Below, in pieces: positions 51,513-62,090 of a stretch of DNA of 64,000 nucleotides. Every line of letters starts with the position of its first letter. The stretch's first letter is position 1. The DNA is from Gracilariopsis chorda (lineage: Eukaryota; Rhodophyta; Florideophyceae; Gracilariales; Gracilariaceae): NCBI GenBank assembly GCA_003194525.1, contig NBIV01000092.1, forward strand, positions 1-64,000, given 5' to 3'. The position numbers and the translations under genes are program-made. A model generated the notes under the pieces. The model ran no database searches. It saw only the letters and a list, made by a program, of their open reading frames with translations, and was not told the origin of the DNA.

Positions 51513-53441
51513 TCAGTCTATCCGAATAGATGCATAAATCTTCCGTATAAACCATAGCGAAGAAAGGAATCCAACAGCACCACACATGAGACCAAAAGCT
51601 CCGCTCATAACCAAGCTCCAGCAAACGTAAACGATTTGGCTAACACGCGGAACACGATAACTATGTGGTTGCGAGTTGGCGTAATACAAACTGTAAAGGA
51701 AGACGTACAAGCCAGCCGAAGCGCAACCAAGGAATGACGTATACCAGTGACTCTTCCAATCCTCAGTGGATAGCGACAAATATGTTGATACAATGCTCAG
51801 TTCGGCACAGGTGATCACAAGAATAATGAACACGGCGACAAGAGCTCCATATAAATAATAGACACTGTCACTTGAAACCGAATTGAGTATGAAGACCAGT
51901 TCCATGAAGACAGTCCCAAACGGCAATACACCCGCAACAACCGCATAAAGATACGGTGATATACCAAGTGGTGGGCGCGGAATCTGTCGCTTGATTTGGT
52001 TAGTTCGAGTGGGGAACTCCATCTGCTTATGTCGGTAGCCTGCATATGCTCCAACGAACACGAGGGGCAAAGAAATACCAAACCACATGAAGAGCAACAG
52101 CACAAGTGTTGTGAACGGAGCACTACCCGATGAACCAACTCCCCACATGATGAGGTTAAGTCCGAAAAAGATGCCAAAAGTGATTCCGGGAAACAGAAGG
52201 GCCGTTCCAAACGTAACATTTCTCCGAGCTACGCCAGTGTCAATAGCAGAGTACACTCTCGCAGCAGTGTATCCCGATACGGAGGATGCGAGTACCCATA
52301 GTGTCAAAAGAGCTGTGAGGAGACCGCCGCGATTGGCAGGAGATAAGAATCCAATAAGAGCGAATAACTGAGTGACTGCAGCCATTACGAGAACTTGTGC
52401 GCCAGAACCAACGCAAATCGCGAGCAAGGAAGCACGGCTTGGCGGACGAAATACATCGCCATGAATGTATTTCCAGCCGGTCATATCATCCTCTTCATCA
52501 TCTTCGGGGTCTGCGTTATACCGGCCAAAGTCTTTAAGGAGTGTGCGAAACATGACGGTTGCTACGAGGGCCGCTAGAAAGAGAGAGACCATCAATGAAT
52601 TTCCGATGGAGAACCAGTGGATGTCCTTGACATCTGACTTGACATTCAACAAAGGATCCCAGCGAGTGGCCCATGCAATATCGGATTCTTCAAACTGGAC
52701 GTCGTATGTGAACGGAACTACGGTATCGGTTAGGAGTTGCAGGGGAGCTGCGTCTTGGGGCGTTCTACAGGATTTGATTGTACCATCACTGGCAAGCTTG
52801 TGAGATATGGACGCCGGTTGTGCCTCAAAGCCCACAATTCGATACTTTTCATTTGCTGTGAGTGCGTCCAAAGCCTCTCCAGTGCTCAAGGAAGGCTTGT
52901 GGTAAAGAATCTTGAGACTTACATGATTGTTGATGAAGAGTTTGTCCTCGGCAGCATATCCGATAGGAAAGCCTAATCGGAACCCAGATCTGCCCGTGCT
53001 GGTCATGTAACGAGTGATAAGCGGCATGTTATCCGTGTGCAAGCGAGCCGAATAGTTTTCTTGAATTCTTGAGCCAAGTCTTCTCACAAATCGTTCGGGA
53101 AGCTTTGACAGATGTACGGTGCACATATGAACGCACTTGGCTGGTTTCATCATTGATATGTTGAAAGATGTGGGTAGTGCTCGCTCGCCGAGCAGCACTT
53201 GGCCGAGATTAACGGAGCGGGAACGAACGCGCTGGGTGGGTTTGCAGAAGGGCAGACTGTAGTATGGGTAGGGTAGAGTGCTCGTCGGAGAAGTGAGCTT
53301 ATTTGCAAGTACCTCAACGCGGTCGCCGGCGTTGTAATCCTTGACGGCTATACCTGGCAGGTAGAAGCCGCTGCAGGTGGAAAACAGCGCTTGAAGAAGG
53401 GTGAGAAGCGCAAGGAACAAGATCATAGTTGGGTATTTCAT
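51513..53441 (-). CDS. TM9SF: Transmembrane 9 superfamily protein (copy 1)
   Basis: 642 residues from the ATG at 53441; an upstream in-frame ATG (53510) exists but the signal peptide begins here (MKYPTMILFLALLTLLQALF). TM9 (EMP70) proteins are Golgi/endosome membrane proteins linked to sorting and adhesion. The lumenal part has FYLPGIAVKDYNAGDRVEVL, LPYPYYSLPFCKP and GQVLLGERA. Then NSLMVSLFLAALVATVMF begins nine membrane helices, followed by GWKYIHGDVFRPP. The chain ends FIRKIYASIRID. The C-terminal KXD/E-type signal is RID here. Same strand as two paralogues next to it. Confidence 0.95.
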   Translation of the reverse strand: MKYPTMILFLALLTLLQALFSTCSGFYLPGIAVKDYNAGDRVEVLANKLTSPTSTLPYPYYSLPFCKPTQRVRSRSVNLGQVLLGERALPTSFNISMMKPAKCVHMCTVHLSKLPERFVRRLGSRIQENYSARLHTDNMPLITRYMTSTGRSGFRLGFPIGYAAEDKLFINNHVSLKILYHKPSLSTGEALDALTANEKYRIVGFEAQPASISHKLASDGTIKSCRTPQDAAPLQLLTDTVVPFTYDVQFEESDIAWATRWDPLLNVKSDVKDIHWFSIGNSLMVSLFLAALVATVMFRTLLKDFGRYNADPEDDEEDDMTGWKYIHGDVFRPPSRASLLAICVGSGAQVLVMAAVTQLFALIGFLSPANRGGLLTALLTLWVLASSVSGYTAARVYSAIDTGVARRNVTFGTALLFPGITFGIFFGLNLIMWGVGSSGSAPFTTLVLLLFMWFGISLPLVFVGAYAGYRHKQMEFPTRTNQIKRQIPRPPLGISPYLYAVVAGVLPFGTVFMELVFILNSVSSDSVYYLYGALVAVFIILVITCAELSIVSTYLSLSTEDWKSHWYTSFLGCASAGLYVFLYSLYYANSQPHSYRVPRVSQIVYVCWSLVMSGAFGLMCGAVGFLSSLWFIRKIYASIRID

Positions 53442-54527
53442 CGTGGAGGGGCGTGCGGTGGAATTCCGCATCTGCGGTATAGGAGGATAAGTGAGAAGAA
53501 GGTTTAGCAAGTGTTATTGAAAGGCGTAGACGTTTGGATGAGCGAGGTGGGAGGTATGCATTTGATACCGTATGTGTGGGTACACGGTCCGGAGCACGAT
53601 GGTGAAGATCAAGTCGCTACAGTGCCGTCGCAGTACTTGTTGAATAGCCAAGTAGAATGACTGGCACGCACCAAGCGTGACATTGCGTGACACTGCGCAG
53701 CAAAGGCGCAAGCGCACAAACCTACGATGAATTAATTTACCGTGTCACCTCTCGTCGTGCTTTCCGTTGAAGGTTTACGTTCATCGGCGTGGTGACCCCA
53801 CGCATCATTCCATAGATATCTGCAGCTCATGATTCATGCATCATGAACCTGCAGCATCCGGTCCAACGCTCAACAAGGCCATTAAACGTTCAGCTTTCTC
53901 TTGAAACTCAACTTTTCCCACATCCCAGGTTTAACACTTATCCCACTTCTAACAGATCTCTCCAGGAAGCCCCCAAAGTACTCGCGCCATTCTCTCTTAC
54001 AACTCTCCCCCCGGAGTAAAGTTAACAAGTTCGTATTTATGACAACGCGTCTCTAATTCTACTTCCCACTCGGATGCTCATATTTCAAGTCTTCCCCTCA
54101 AATGATTCGTATACCGTCACGATATCACTTCTCATCACATCTCTACGAGCATCCAAACCTTCCCCGTCGAGTGCATGTCTTCACCGACATACTCCAGAGT
54201 GATGCACTCACCCACCACGTTGGTCTCGGCATGCCGGGAAAGGAACAAAGCATGCATCTACGCTACGCATGCATTTCCACTTGATACTGTACTTCCTGTG
54301 CTCTGCGTCGAATCCATATTCCTTTTCATATCGATCAGTATCAACCGCCGATCGATAATTCATGAATTTTGCACAATCGATACACTTCCACCCACGCGAA
54401 GAAGACCACACGAGCATACAAGCCTATGCGCTCTCTTCGGCGCTGTACATCGACCACGCTAGAGTGTCCTACCCTTCGTAACTCACAGCAGTAACGAAAC
54501 GGAGCCTCAAACCTATTCACCTTTTAG
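53442..54527. other. Intergenic region between TM9 copies 1 and 2
   Basis: About 1.1 kb, carrying the promoter of copy 1 and the end of copy 2. No supported gene; short frames have no motif. Confidence 0.55.
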
Positions 54528-56474
54528 CTAATCATCAATCGAGTCACTATATATCCGTCTCACGAACGCCAAAGAAGACATGAACCCAATAGTCCCAGTG
54601 AGCAATGAGAAGCAAAGGGAAGCGATAACAGAGTACGCTATGAACAAAAAGTTCGATACCACGTTCTTCGGGTCCGCCCCGGGGCTCGTCAACAAATAAT
54701 AAATGCTGTACAAGAAGACATATGCCCCTGACGTCGATGACGCAAACCAACTGTTCCACCACCAACCGTAATCCGAATTACTCAGCTTCACGAAAACAAC
54801 CACAACACTTACTTCCGCACATGTAATAGCCAGTAACGTGAACACTGCCACAAGAAATCCGAAAAAGTGATAGAACTCATCTAGATACACTGAATTCAGA
54901 ATCACCCGAAGCTCAATGCACACCACACCGAAAGGTAGGATTCCAGCCAATAAATGCACGTAAGGTGCTCTGAGATATGATGGTTGTAACGGAATAGGAC
55001 GCGGGATTTGATTTGTGCGCACCGGAAAATCGTAAGACTTCCGTCGGTACCCTGCGTATGTACCGGCAAACGCAAGCGGTACTGACACCCCAAGCCACAA
55101 GAAAAGAAGCATGAATATGGTCAAGAATGGTGCTGCGCCTGTTGAGCCCATCATCCATAGGAACAAATTGATCACGAAGAAGGTTGAGAATGCGATACCA
55201 GGTAACACGAGAGCTACCCCGAAAGTCACTAGTTTCCATCTAACCCCTCCCATTGCTTTGTGCAGTCGTGCAGCAACGTATCCTCCAAAGCCACTTGAAG
55301 CTACCCATATAATGATCAACCCCGTGATTAAATCACCCCGTCGATGCGGACTGACAATCCCCAAAAGCGCAAACAATAAGGTTACAAAAGTTACAATAAC
55401 AAGTTGAGCCCCGGAGCCGCATAGAACGGAAAGCATACCGGCTGCAGCCGGGGCACGGAAAACATCACCACGCAGCATTCTCCAACCGACATCATTGTCA
55501 AAATCGTCGTTGAAGTCGTCAATAAGATCACTCGCAGAAAGCCCAAATCGAGCACAGTCTCTTCTTAAAGTTCGGAAAAGAACAACAGCAAGAGAGGCAG
55601 TTAAAACAATGGCAAGCATAATGGAATTGCTGATGGCAAACAATTGCATCTTCTGTCGTTCTCTTGACACCTTGAGTAATGTATCGAATCGGGACGACCA
55701 CCTGACGCGACTTTCGACAAAGCGCACGCTGTATGTAAATGGTATCTGCGTTGCGGTGCGTTTTCCTCGGGCGGCTGGTATCGCAAATGGAGCCCTGCTT
55801 TCAGCACTTGGGCAGTCGCTGCTCGATACGGAAGCTGGAGATACTTCAAAGCCCACAATTCTATAAACCTTTTCCTGTCTCTTGTATGCTGCAGCGGCAA
55901 GAGATTCATATTCATCTGGAATGTGGTACATGATTGTGAAACTAAGATGGTTGATGACGTGCACTTCGCCTTTGGAAGCGGTGTTATCTCCTAGTGGATA
56001 TCCGAGAGTGTACGTCTTATTCCATCTGACGACGACTGGCAGTTCGTCAAGTGTTAGACGAACTCGGTAGTTTTTGGCAATACGGGATACAAGAAGGTTG
56101 ACATCCTCAAGCGAGAAACTCGCATTACAGACCTGGGCACAGCGAACGTCCTGCAGCAAGCGAACGTCGTAAGGAACCAGGCGTGATCGCTCTCCTTGAA
56201 GAATTTGTCCAATGCCCAAACGGCCTTGATCTCTGGAGCTCTTTACAGCTCGTTTCCGCTGCGCTGAGGGCAGGCAGAAGGGGAGCGTGAAGTAGTCGTA
56301 GGGAATTCGGTTCTCGTTTGAAACCATCTTGTTAGCAAATATGTTGAGGGGCTCATCGCGTGTGAAATCATTGGCGGACAGACCCGGGAGGAGAGCAGCG
56401 ACCGAAAGTTGAGGAGAGGAAATAAGCGACAGAAGCAGCACGAAAAGGAAGGCGTACGCAGAAGGGAGTTTCAT
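54528..56474 (-). CDS. TM9SF: Transmembrane 9 superfamily protein (copy 2)
   Basis: 648 residues with signal peptide (MKLPSAYAFLFVLLLSLISS). Lumenal part: LLPGLSANDFTRDEPLNIFA, YDYFTLPFCLP and GQILQGERS. It then has nine helices starting NSIMLAIVLTASLAVVLF, the cytosolic WRMLRGDVFRAP and TNQIPRPIP. The chain ends VRRIYSDSIDD, a clear departure from the usual K-x-D ending, so Golgi retention may differ. It is the most divergent of the three copies. Function as for copy 1, inferred from the family. Confidence 0.94.
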   Translation of the reverse strand: MKLPSAYAFLFVLLLSLISSPQLSVAALLPGLSANDFTRDEPLNIFANKMVSNENRIPYDYFTLPFCLPSAQRKRAVKSSRDQGRLGIGQILQGERSRLVPYDVRLLQDVRCAQVCNASFSLEDVNLLVSRIAKNYRVRLTLDELPVVVRWNKTYTLGYPLGDNTASKGEVHVINHLSFTIMYHIPDEYESLAAAAYKRQEKVYRIVGFEVSPASVSSSDCPSAESRAPFAIPAARGKRTATQIPFTYSVRFVESRVRWSSRFDTLLKVSRERQKMQLFAISNSIMLAIVLTASLAVVLFRTLRRDCARFGLSASDLIDDFNDDFDNDVGWRMLRGDVFRAPAAAGMLSVLCGSGAQLVIVTFVTLLFALLGIVSPHRRGDLITGLIIIWVASSGFGGYVAARLHKAMGGVRWKLVTFGVALVLPGIAFSTFFVINLFLWMMGSTGAAPFLTIFMLLFLWLGVSVPLAFAGTYAGYRRKSYDFPVRTNQIPRPIPLQPSYLRAPYVHLLAGILPFGVVCIELRVILNSVYLDEFYHFFGFLVAVFTLLAITCAEVSVVVVFVKLSNSDYGWWWNSWFASSTSGAYVFLYSIYYLLTSPGADPKNVVSNFLFIAYSVIASLCFSLLTGTIGFMSSLAFVRRIYSDSIDD

Positions 56475-57179
56475 TGTGGGGAAGCAAAGAGAACAGTGTG
56501 TGTAACTAGAAAGGAAAGAAGACGAAACCAGCGGAGCTGGATACTAACATCAGATCTGTTGGGGATGGTGTCAGGTGCTGCTGTCGGTGAGCGACGGCCA
56601 TTCTCAAGTGTACTTGGTGCCCTCTAGTGCATTCTTTAACCGTGACAAACCGCAAGGAAGCACAAAATGAGCATGTCCCACAAATCACGAGTTAAGTGCC
56701 CGCAGTAATCATTTTTGCCAAAGAAAAATGGCTCATTCGCCATGTGCCACTGTTCAGCGGTCCAAACCTCCAAACCTGAAGACACTGCAGTTATCGCAGA
56801 TCTTCGCTGAACGAGGGGTGAAGCACTCACCGTGACGTCCCGGACGTGTTTAACAGTCTGCCATGGACCGACGGCAGACATCGATGACATCCTATCACTG
56901 ACAGCGGAAGACCGATGGCATGGTCAATTATCAGTCATAGCTTGTCACCGCTGCTAGGAGATAATCAACAGTCCAAGGCGGCCCACGGGCCCACATGAAT
57001 ATGGCATGGCCTATTCAACTTGAGCGGACGCACTAGATTTAACGGCATCACTGCCCCGTGTTTTCTTTTCTCATGTTGTTTACAATACATGCACTTTGCT
57101 GTTCAATGTTGCCGCAAATCTTGTACTAAGCAGGTCCCCTCTAAGAAACTAACAAAAAGTTAGAAAAGACGCTCAAACT
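56475..57179. other. Intergenic region between TM9 copies 2 and 3
   Basis: About 700 bases with the promoter of copy 2. A frame on the minus strand (56636-56890) shows no known motif. No other feature supported. Confidence 0.55.
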
Positions 57180-59057
57180 CTAGTCAATGTGAACGCTTGC
57201 ATAGATTTTTCTGACAAATGCGAACGACGACAAAAAGCCCACACATCCCGTCGCTAGGGAGAACATGAGTGCACCGAGCAGCATGTACCCTGTGTATATC
57301 ATAGTGCTTACCACATGAATGCCCTGCAAGTCTGGTTGGGTGAAAAGGAACACAAGACTGTATCCGAACACATAGATACCCGACGAAGCAGTAGAAATAA
57401 AGGCCGGCCACCACCAGTGGTAGGACTCCTTGGACAGTTGCAAATATGTTAATACAATGCTGACCTCTGCGCATGTGACCAGAAGGATCAGGAAGACAGC
57501 ACCGAGGAAGCCGAAGAAGTAGTAAATCTTGTTCAGCCAAATGCTGTTGAGAATGAAGACGAGTTCCATGAACACGACGCCAAAGGGCAGTATGCCAGAG
57601 AACACGCCGAAGAGCACATGGGAGAAAGTAGAGGAGTTGGGAATTTCACGAGGGATTTGGTTGGTACGCACTGGAAATTCGTACGCCTTTTGTTTGTAAC
57701 CAAAGAAGGCACCAATAACATTAAGAGGGACGGAAATGCCAAACCACATAACCAAGATCAATAAGAGAGTGAAGAACGGTACAGCGCCGGTAGAGCCGCT
57801 GACCCAAAGAATGAAATTAAGCGCAAAGAACAAGATGAAAGCAGAGCCAGAGAACAAGAAGGCCGACCCCAGCGTAACGCTCTTCTTGTTAGTACCGCCC
57901 AAACCAGAGTAAATACGCGCGGAGTAGTAACCGCAGAAAACGCTAGATAGAACCCAGAGTGATAGCATTGTAGTTAGAAGGCCACCTCGGAATGACGGTG
58001 ACAAAAATCCCAGCAAGGCGAAGACCAGAGTGACTCCAGTCTGCACGAGAATCTGGGCGCCAGATCCGACTAGCACAGATAGCAGGCCACTGAGAGCCGG
58101 AGGACGGAAAACATCTCCGTGAATGAGTTTCCATCCGGACTCTTCCTGTATCTCTTCCTCATCATCTATGTTGTTGTATCGTGCAAAGTCGAGATAAACG
58201 GTTCTGAGAAGAATCATGGCAACCATGGCGGTCAGGAACAGAGAGATCATAAGCGAGTTGATAACGGAGAACCATTGGATCTCCCGAAGTTCGGGGTTAG
58301 CTTTCAGAAGAGGATCCCAACGAGTGGCCCACTGGAGCGGAGATTCTTTGAACTCGACATCGTAGGTGTATGTGACAGAGGCGGAAGAACCGGTCAAACA
58401 AGCGGGAGTAATGGAGCCATTGACCGGACAAGTTGTGAGCTGACCATCGGCATCTTTTTTGTGCTCAACGGACATGGGGTAGACTTCAAAGCCAACGACG
58501 CGATAAGCATCGTTATCAGTGTTATAAATGGGGCCGGTGGGCTTGTGGTATCGCACGGTGAACTTGAGATGATTGAACAAGCAAGCGACCTTGCCGTCCA
58601 TGCGACCAACCGGATAGCCCAACTCGAAGACATCTTCATTCAGCTCATTGGTACCGCGCACAATAACCGGCAAGTTATCTAAGTTAAGGCGTGCATTGTA
58701 GTCATCGGTAACGCGGGAAGTGATGAGTTTGATGTCCTTGGCGTCATAATCCTTGGTACAAAGGATCTTGCAAGACTCATCGAGACGCATTGAGATATCG
58801 TAGGTAGTACGCTCTGCGCGTTCTCCCATGAGCACCTGCCCGACGGAGAGATGGCTGCTCTTGGTGGGATCCTTCGGGGCACAGAACGGGAGGGAGTAAA
58901 AGTCATATGGAACAACATTTTGGGTGGACACAAGCTTGTTGGCGAGAATTGACATTGGAGCAGCCTCTTCGTACTCTGTTGGGGCGATGCCAGGCAGGTA
59001 GAAGGCCGAGGCTACTGAAAGTAGCAGAGTGGCCAGAGTGACTGTGCGTGAAATCAT
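57180..59057 (-). CDS. TM9SF: Transmembrane 9 superfamily protein (copy 3)
   Basis: 625 residues from ATG 59057, which opens a signal peptide (MISRTVTLATLLLSVASAFY); an in-frame upstream ATG (59117) would place 20 residues before it. Lumenal blocks: YLPGIAPTEYEEAAPMSILA, YDFYSLPFCAP and GQVLMGERAERTTYDI, the most canonical of the three. After NSLMISLFLTAMVAMILL come nine helices with GWKLIHGDVFRPP and TNQIPREIP. It ends FVRKIYASVHID, close to the family ending KIYA-x-xKID. Its sequence is nearest to copy 1. Highly conserved and probably the ancestral function in this tandem array. Confidence 0.96.
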   Translation of the reverse strand: MISRTVTLATLLLSVASAFYLPGIAPTEYEEAAPMSILANKLVSTQNVVPYDFYSLPFCAPKDPTKSSHLSVGQVLMGERAERTTYDISMRLDESCKILCTKDYDAKDIKLITSRVTDDYNARLNLDNLPVIVRGTNELNEDVFELGYPVGRMDGKVACLFNHLKFTVRYHKPTGPIYNTDNDAYRVVGFEVYPMSVEHKKDADGQLTTCPVNGSITPACLTGSSASVTYTYDVEFKESPLQWATRWDPLLKANPELREIQWFSVINSLMISLFLTAMVAMILLRTVYLDFARYNNIDDEEEIQEESGWKLIHGDVFRPPALSGLLSVLVGSGAQILVQTGVTLVFALLGFLSPSFRGGLLTTMLSLWVLSSVFCGYYSARIYSGLGGTNKKSVTLGSAFLFSGSAFILFFALNFILWVSGSTGAVPFFTLLLILVMWFGISVPLNVIGAFFGYKQKAYEFPVRTNQIPREIPNSSTFSHVLFGVFSGILPFGVVFMELVFILNSIWLNKIYYFFGFLGAVFLILLVTCAEVSIVLTYLQLSKESYHWWWPAFISTASSGIYVFGYSLVFLFTQPDLQGIHVVSTMIYTGYMLLGALMFSLATGCVGFLSSFAFVRKIYASVHID

Positions 59058-59802
59058 GATGACGAAAGCAGGCCACGCAAGGGGAAGGGGGTTGAGGCAG
59101 ACTGACGCAAGGCGCAACCAAGAGGGGAGGACGAAGGGGGACGGTATATATGAAGTGGCGGTTGTGGCGGTTGTGGAGGTACCGTTCGGGGGATGTTGTT
59201 GGAAACGGGTTCGCTCCGAGTCGTTGGGAAGCGCACTTACTGCTGTGCGGACGGGAAATTGCAGATGAGAGAAGCAGTGCGCGCAAGCGCTGTGGTTAAT
59301 ACCGGCTGTCGCGGGGGTTCGTGTGTTTGTGTCGCTTATCTACCGTCGGTACGTTTGGAATCGGTGGTAAAGGGTTAGACTGCTACTTGATAACTCTGTA
59401 CCCCCGCCGCACCGAGAGCTTTCTGCGGAGTTATCCTGACACCGCCGCATGTAGTGTAGATGGCTGGTACAGTGTACTGTACGCGCAGCAGCGCTGCTCG
59501 ACTGCAGTGGGCGATGTAAGCAAGCCCAACTACATTTCATGGAATGTACTTTGTAATTGGCTTCGGGACATTTGATTGTTGGCGCATTTGCAACGAAGCG
59601 CCCACTCGGTGCGCAGTTGCTCATGAAATGGACATGCGCCATTGCAAACATGACGTTGCATCAAGTTAGATGACGCCTCGACGTCAACCCGCTGCTCGCC
59701 ATTCGTGCTCCAGCAATCGTCCCAAGTGTATCCTGACCTCCCCTCCCCCGTCGAAGCACCTTTCGCAGCGCATTCCAGCGCTAATCCCCGGCCCCTCCCA
59801 CC
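59058..59802. promoter_or_regulatory. Divergent promoter region of TM9 copy 3 and the Nudix gene
   Basis: About 745 bases between two divergent starts. GGTACCGTT at 59178-59186 also occurs in the COG6/TAF5 region. C/T-rich stretches precede the Nudix ATG (TCCCACCATGG). No gene supported. Confidence 0.45.
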
Positions 59803-60420
59803 ATGGGCAAGAAGGTAAGTTGCATGTCCAAGCCTCCCCCCGCCCCCCCGGATCATGCGATGCGTAGTCTCACACCAGTGTTTTCTTGTGCGTGCTGCAT
59901 TTAGGCCGGCTGCGTACCCGTGCGTCGAAACGCACAGTCCTCCAAGTGGCAGGTTTTGTTGGTGCAGTCTCGCTGGACCCCGCAGGTGTGGCTCTTTCCA
60001 AAGGGCACCGTCGAAAGCGATGAGACCGCCAAGCAAGCCGCCGTGCGCGAGACGCGCGAGGAAGGCGGCGTCATCGGAGAGCTCGGCCCCAAATTAGGCT
60101 CATGGAACATTAATCGCGGCTCCAAACAGAAGCAGAAGATGTGGCTCTTGAACGTCACCACCCAGTTCTCAGCGGACAACAAGCAATGGAAGGAACGAAA
60201 GAAGAGAGCGCGTGCGTGGCATTCCCTTGAAGACGCCAAATGCATTCTCACCTCGCTTCCCGAGGATCAGCAACGACCGGAACTTATGGAAATGCTTCTC
60301 AAGACAGAAGCGCTTCTTGCCCAGAAGGACTTGGGCGCCCAGCTCAAAGACGCCACTGATTCCGATGATGATGATGATTACGAACCGGCTGCCTCTGGTC
60401 AGCCAAGTAACTCGGATTAA
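59803..60420 (+). CDS. Nudix hydrolase, diphosphoinositol-polyphosphate type, two exons
   Basis: Exon 1 (59803-59814) encodes only MGKK; exon 2 runs 59905-60420. The 90-base intron has GTAAGT and TTTAG, phase 0. The product is 175 residues. The Nudix box fits exactly: Gly38-x5-Glu44-x7-Arg52-Glu53-x2-Glu56-Glu57-x-Gly59 (GTVESDE, RETREEGGV). Before it, WLFPKG is the usual lead-in. After it come LGSWNINRGSKQKQKMWLLN, ARAWHSLEDA and an acidic tail (DSDDDDDYEP). This layout matches inositol-pyrophosphate/diadenosine-polyphosphate hydrolases, which control inositol pyrophosphates in the cytosol and nucleus. Other Nudix substrates are possible. The start is firm: TCCCACCATGG context. Confidence 0.88.
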
Positions 60421-62090
60421 CTTGCATCGCTTTGCTTGCTTTGATCGTCAAAATTGGCGCCTTCCTAACGCTTGTATGCAAATCGCCATGTGTTGCTCAC
60501 CTCTGAATTGTAGATACGGCTCATTCTTCATCGCCTCCTTTTGCTTTACTGAGTCCAGGGCACCACACGCACCACCTCCGTCACACCTAACGGTTATATA
60601 TAAAAGGACTGATACTCAGCGTATAATTCCTACTGGTGATATCGATAAAAGCAACGCCTACCGTTCACCTTATGCCAACAAACTACTAACATCGCTTTGT
60701 TGTTAATGCTGTTTGTGAGCCGTGTTCCTAAATCCGAAGTCACGGTAACATTTTTACAGAAAGAAGCATTCTCTATCACATAAGGCTCACATAACTTTGC
60801 TTCATCCTTTTTCGAGTGCCACAATACGCACCTGTTTCGGTAAACTACATTGGCATATTCTAAACTCCAAACGCTCAAATTGCGCTCTGAGCCATTTTTG
60901 CGGCATAACCACCCTATCATAATGATATTCGTGAGTCAGTGGAGCAATCGTCACGGCGACGCTCTCACATGTGGAGCAAGCGCCGTGACCTCATGAATTT
61001 TGTAGCACGCTTCGGAAGCTCGAACGGTAAAGGGTTAAGGGTTACCGCTTATCAAAAGGTAATGTTATGCACCCCCCGTTCTGATTACGAAAATCTCCAT
61101 TCCGTCAAGGGCAACGTGCATCGTCACAGAAACCGCCAGCCATCAATCGAATCCAATAGTGTTGTTGACTTAGAAAGCGTGCACCACATGGACCACTCGT
61201 GTAGCAGTACATGATCAAGGATGCGAAGGCTAAACCTTTAACCCTTTATCATCATATGACGGCGATCGTATCACACGCTCACTCTCAGGCTTATTTTGCT
61301 TTAGATCGTGCCAGTATGGCACACCCGTGGTCATAGCTTCAACTATCCGCCTTACGTTCGCTCTATTGCCTTTGACCGCGCTTTAGTGCTACGATAATCG
61401 CGATCCATTGCCAGGCCCCAGCGTTTCCATCGGCAACCGCATACGCCGCCTCTACACATCTTAAGGTCGTTGGATGTGTGGACGGAGAAACAGTCTATCC
61501 GACTCCGGCCTCCCAACTCACCGCCGAGTTGCAGTGCGGGGGTTTTCGAGTCGAGTCGCTGAATGAGACGACTGGCATGATAATCCGAAGTATGAATTGT
61601 GGCAGAGCAAATCGCCTTTTGAGTGCGAACGCTATCCCTCTGATACAAAGGTAAAGGGTTAAGGATTAACTCTTCATCTTACCGGAATACAGCACCTTCC
61701 ACTCTCCTATCCTTGGCGTAATTCTTTACTCTTTAGAACTCATGCATGGCGATGTGTAGGATAACTCGTCAGTTGCATGAGCACTTCTCGCTTAACAACC
61801 TTGTACAAAGTTCGGTGTCACTAAAATCTTAAGAACGCACACAGCACCGTCATGACGAATTGAGCTGCCGTCCTTCTTATCGAGAGAATTAATATGGGTG
61901 CTTTAGATGTTGTTCAAAATGGCCAGAATTAGGTCTGGTCTTCCTCGACAGAGAAGGGTTCTTTCTGTACAGAAGCCCTAGCGTGCTTTCAGAATTAGGA
62001 AACAGCACATGAAGAACAGCGATAACAAGACAGCTATAGAGAGTTACGATCGCTATCCCTACCTTTCAGTTTCCATAGCACTCGAAAAAC
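60421..62090. other. Long intergenic region, no supported gene
   Basis: About 1.67 kb. Contains a short motif AAAGGGTTAA three times (61028, 61240 in reverse, 61649) and a run of related telomere-like GGGTTA text near 61031. Two short frames lie here (60939-61214 plus, 61352-61648 minus). They may be parts of a decayed LINE, but I cannot align them. Confidence 0.5.

Noticed and set aside
61352-61648. 98-codon minus-strand frame
   Set aside because: Rich in Arg and Ser without a motif; probably decayed mobile DNA or chance.
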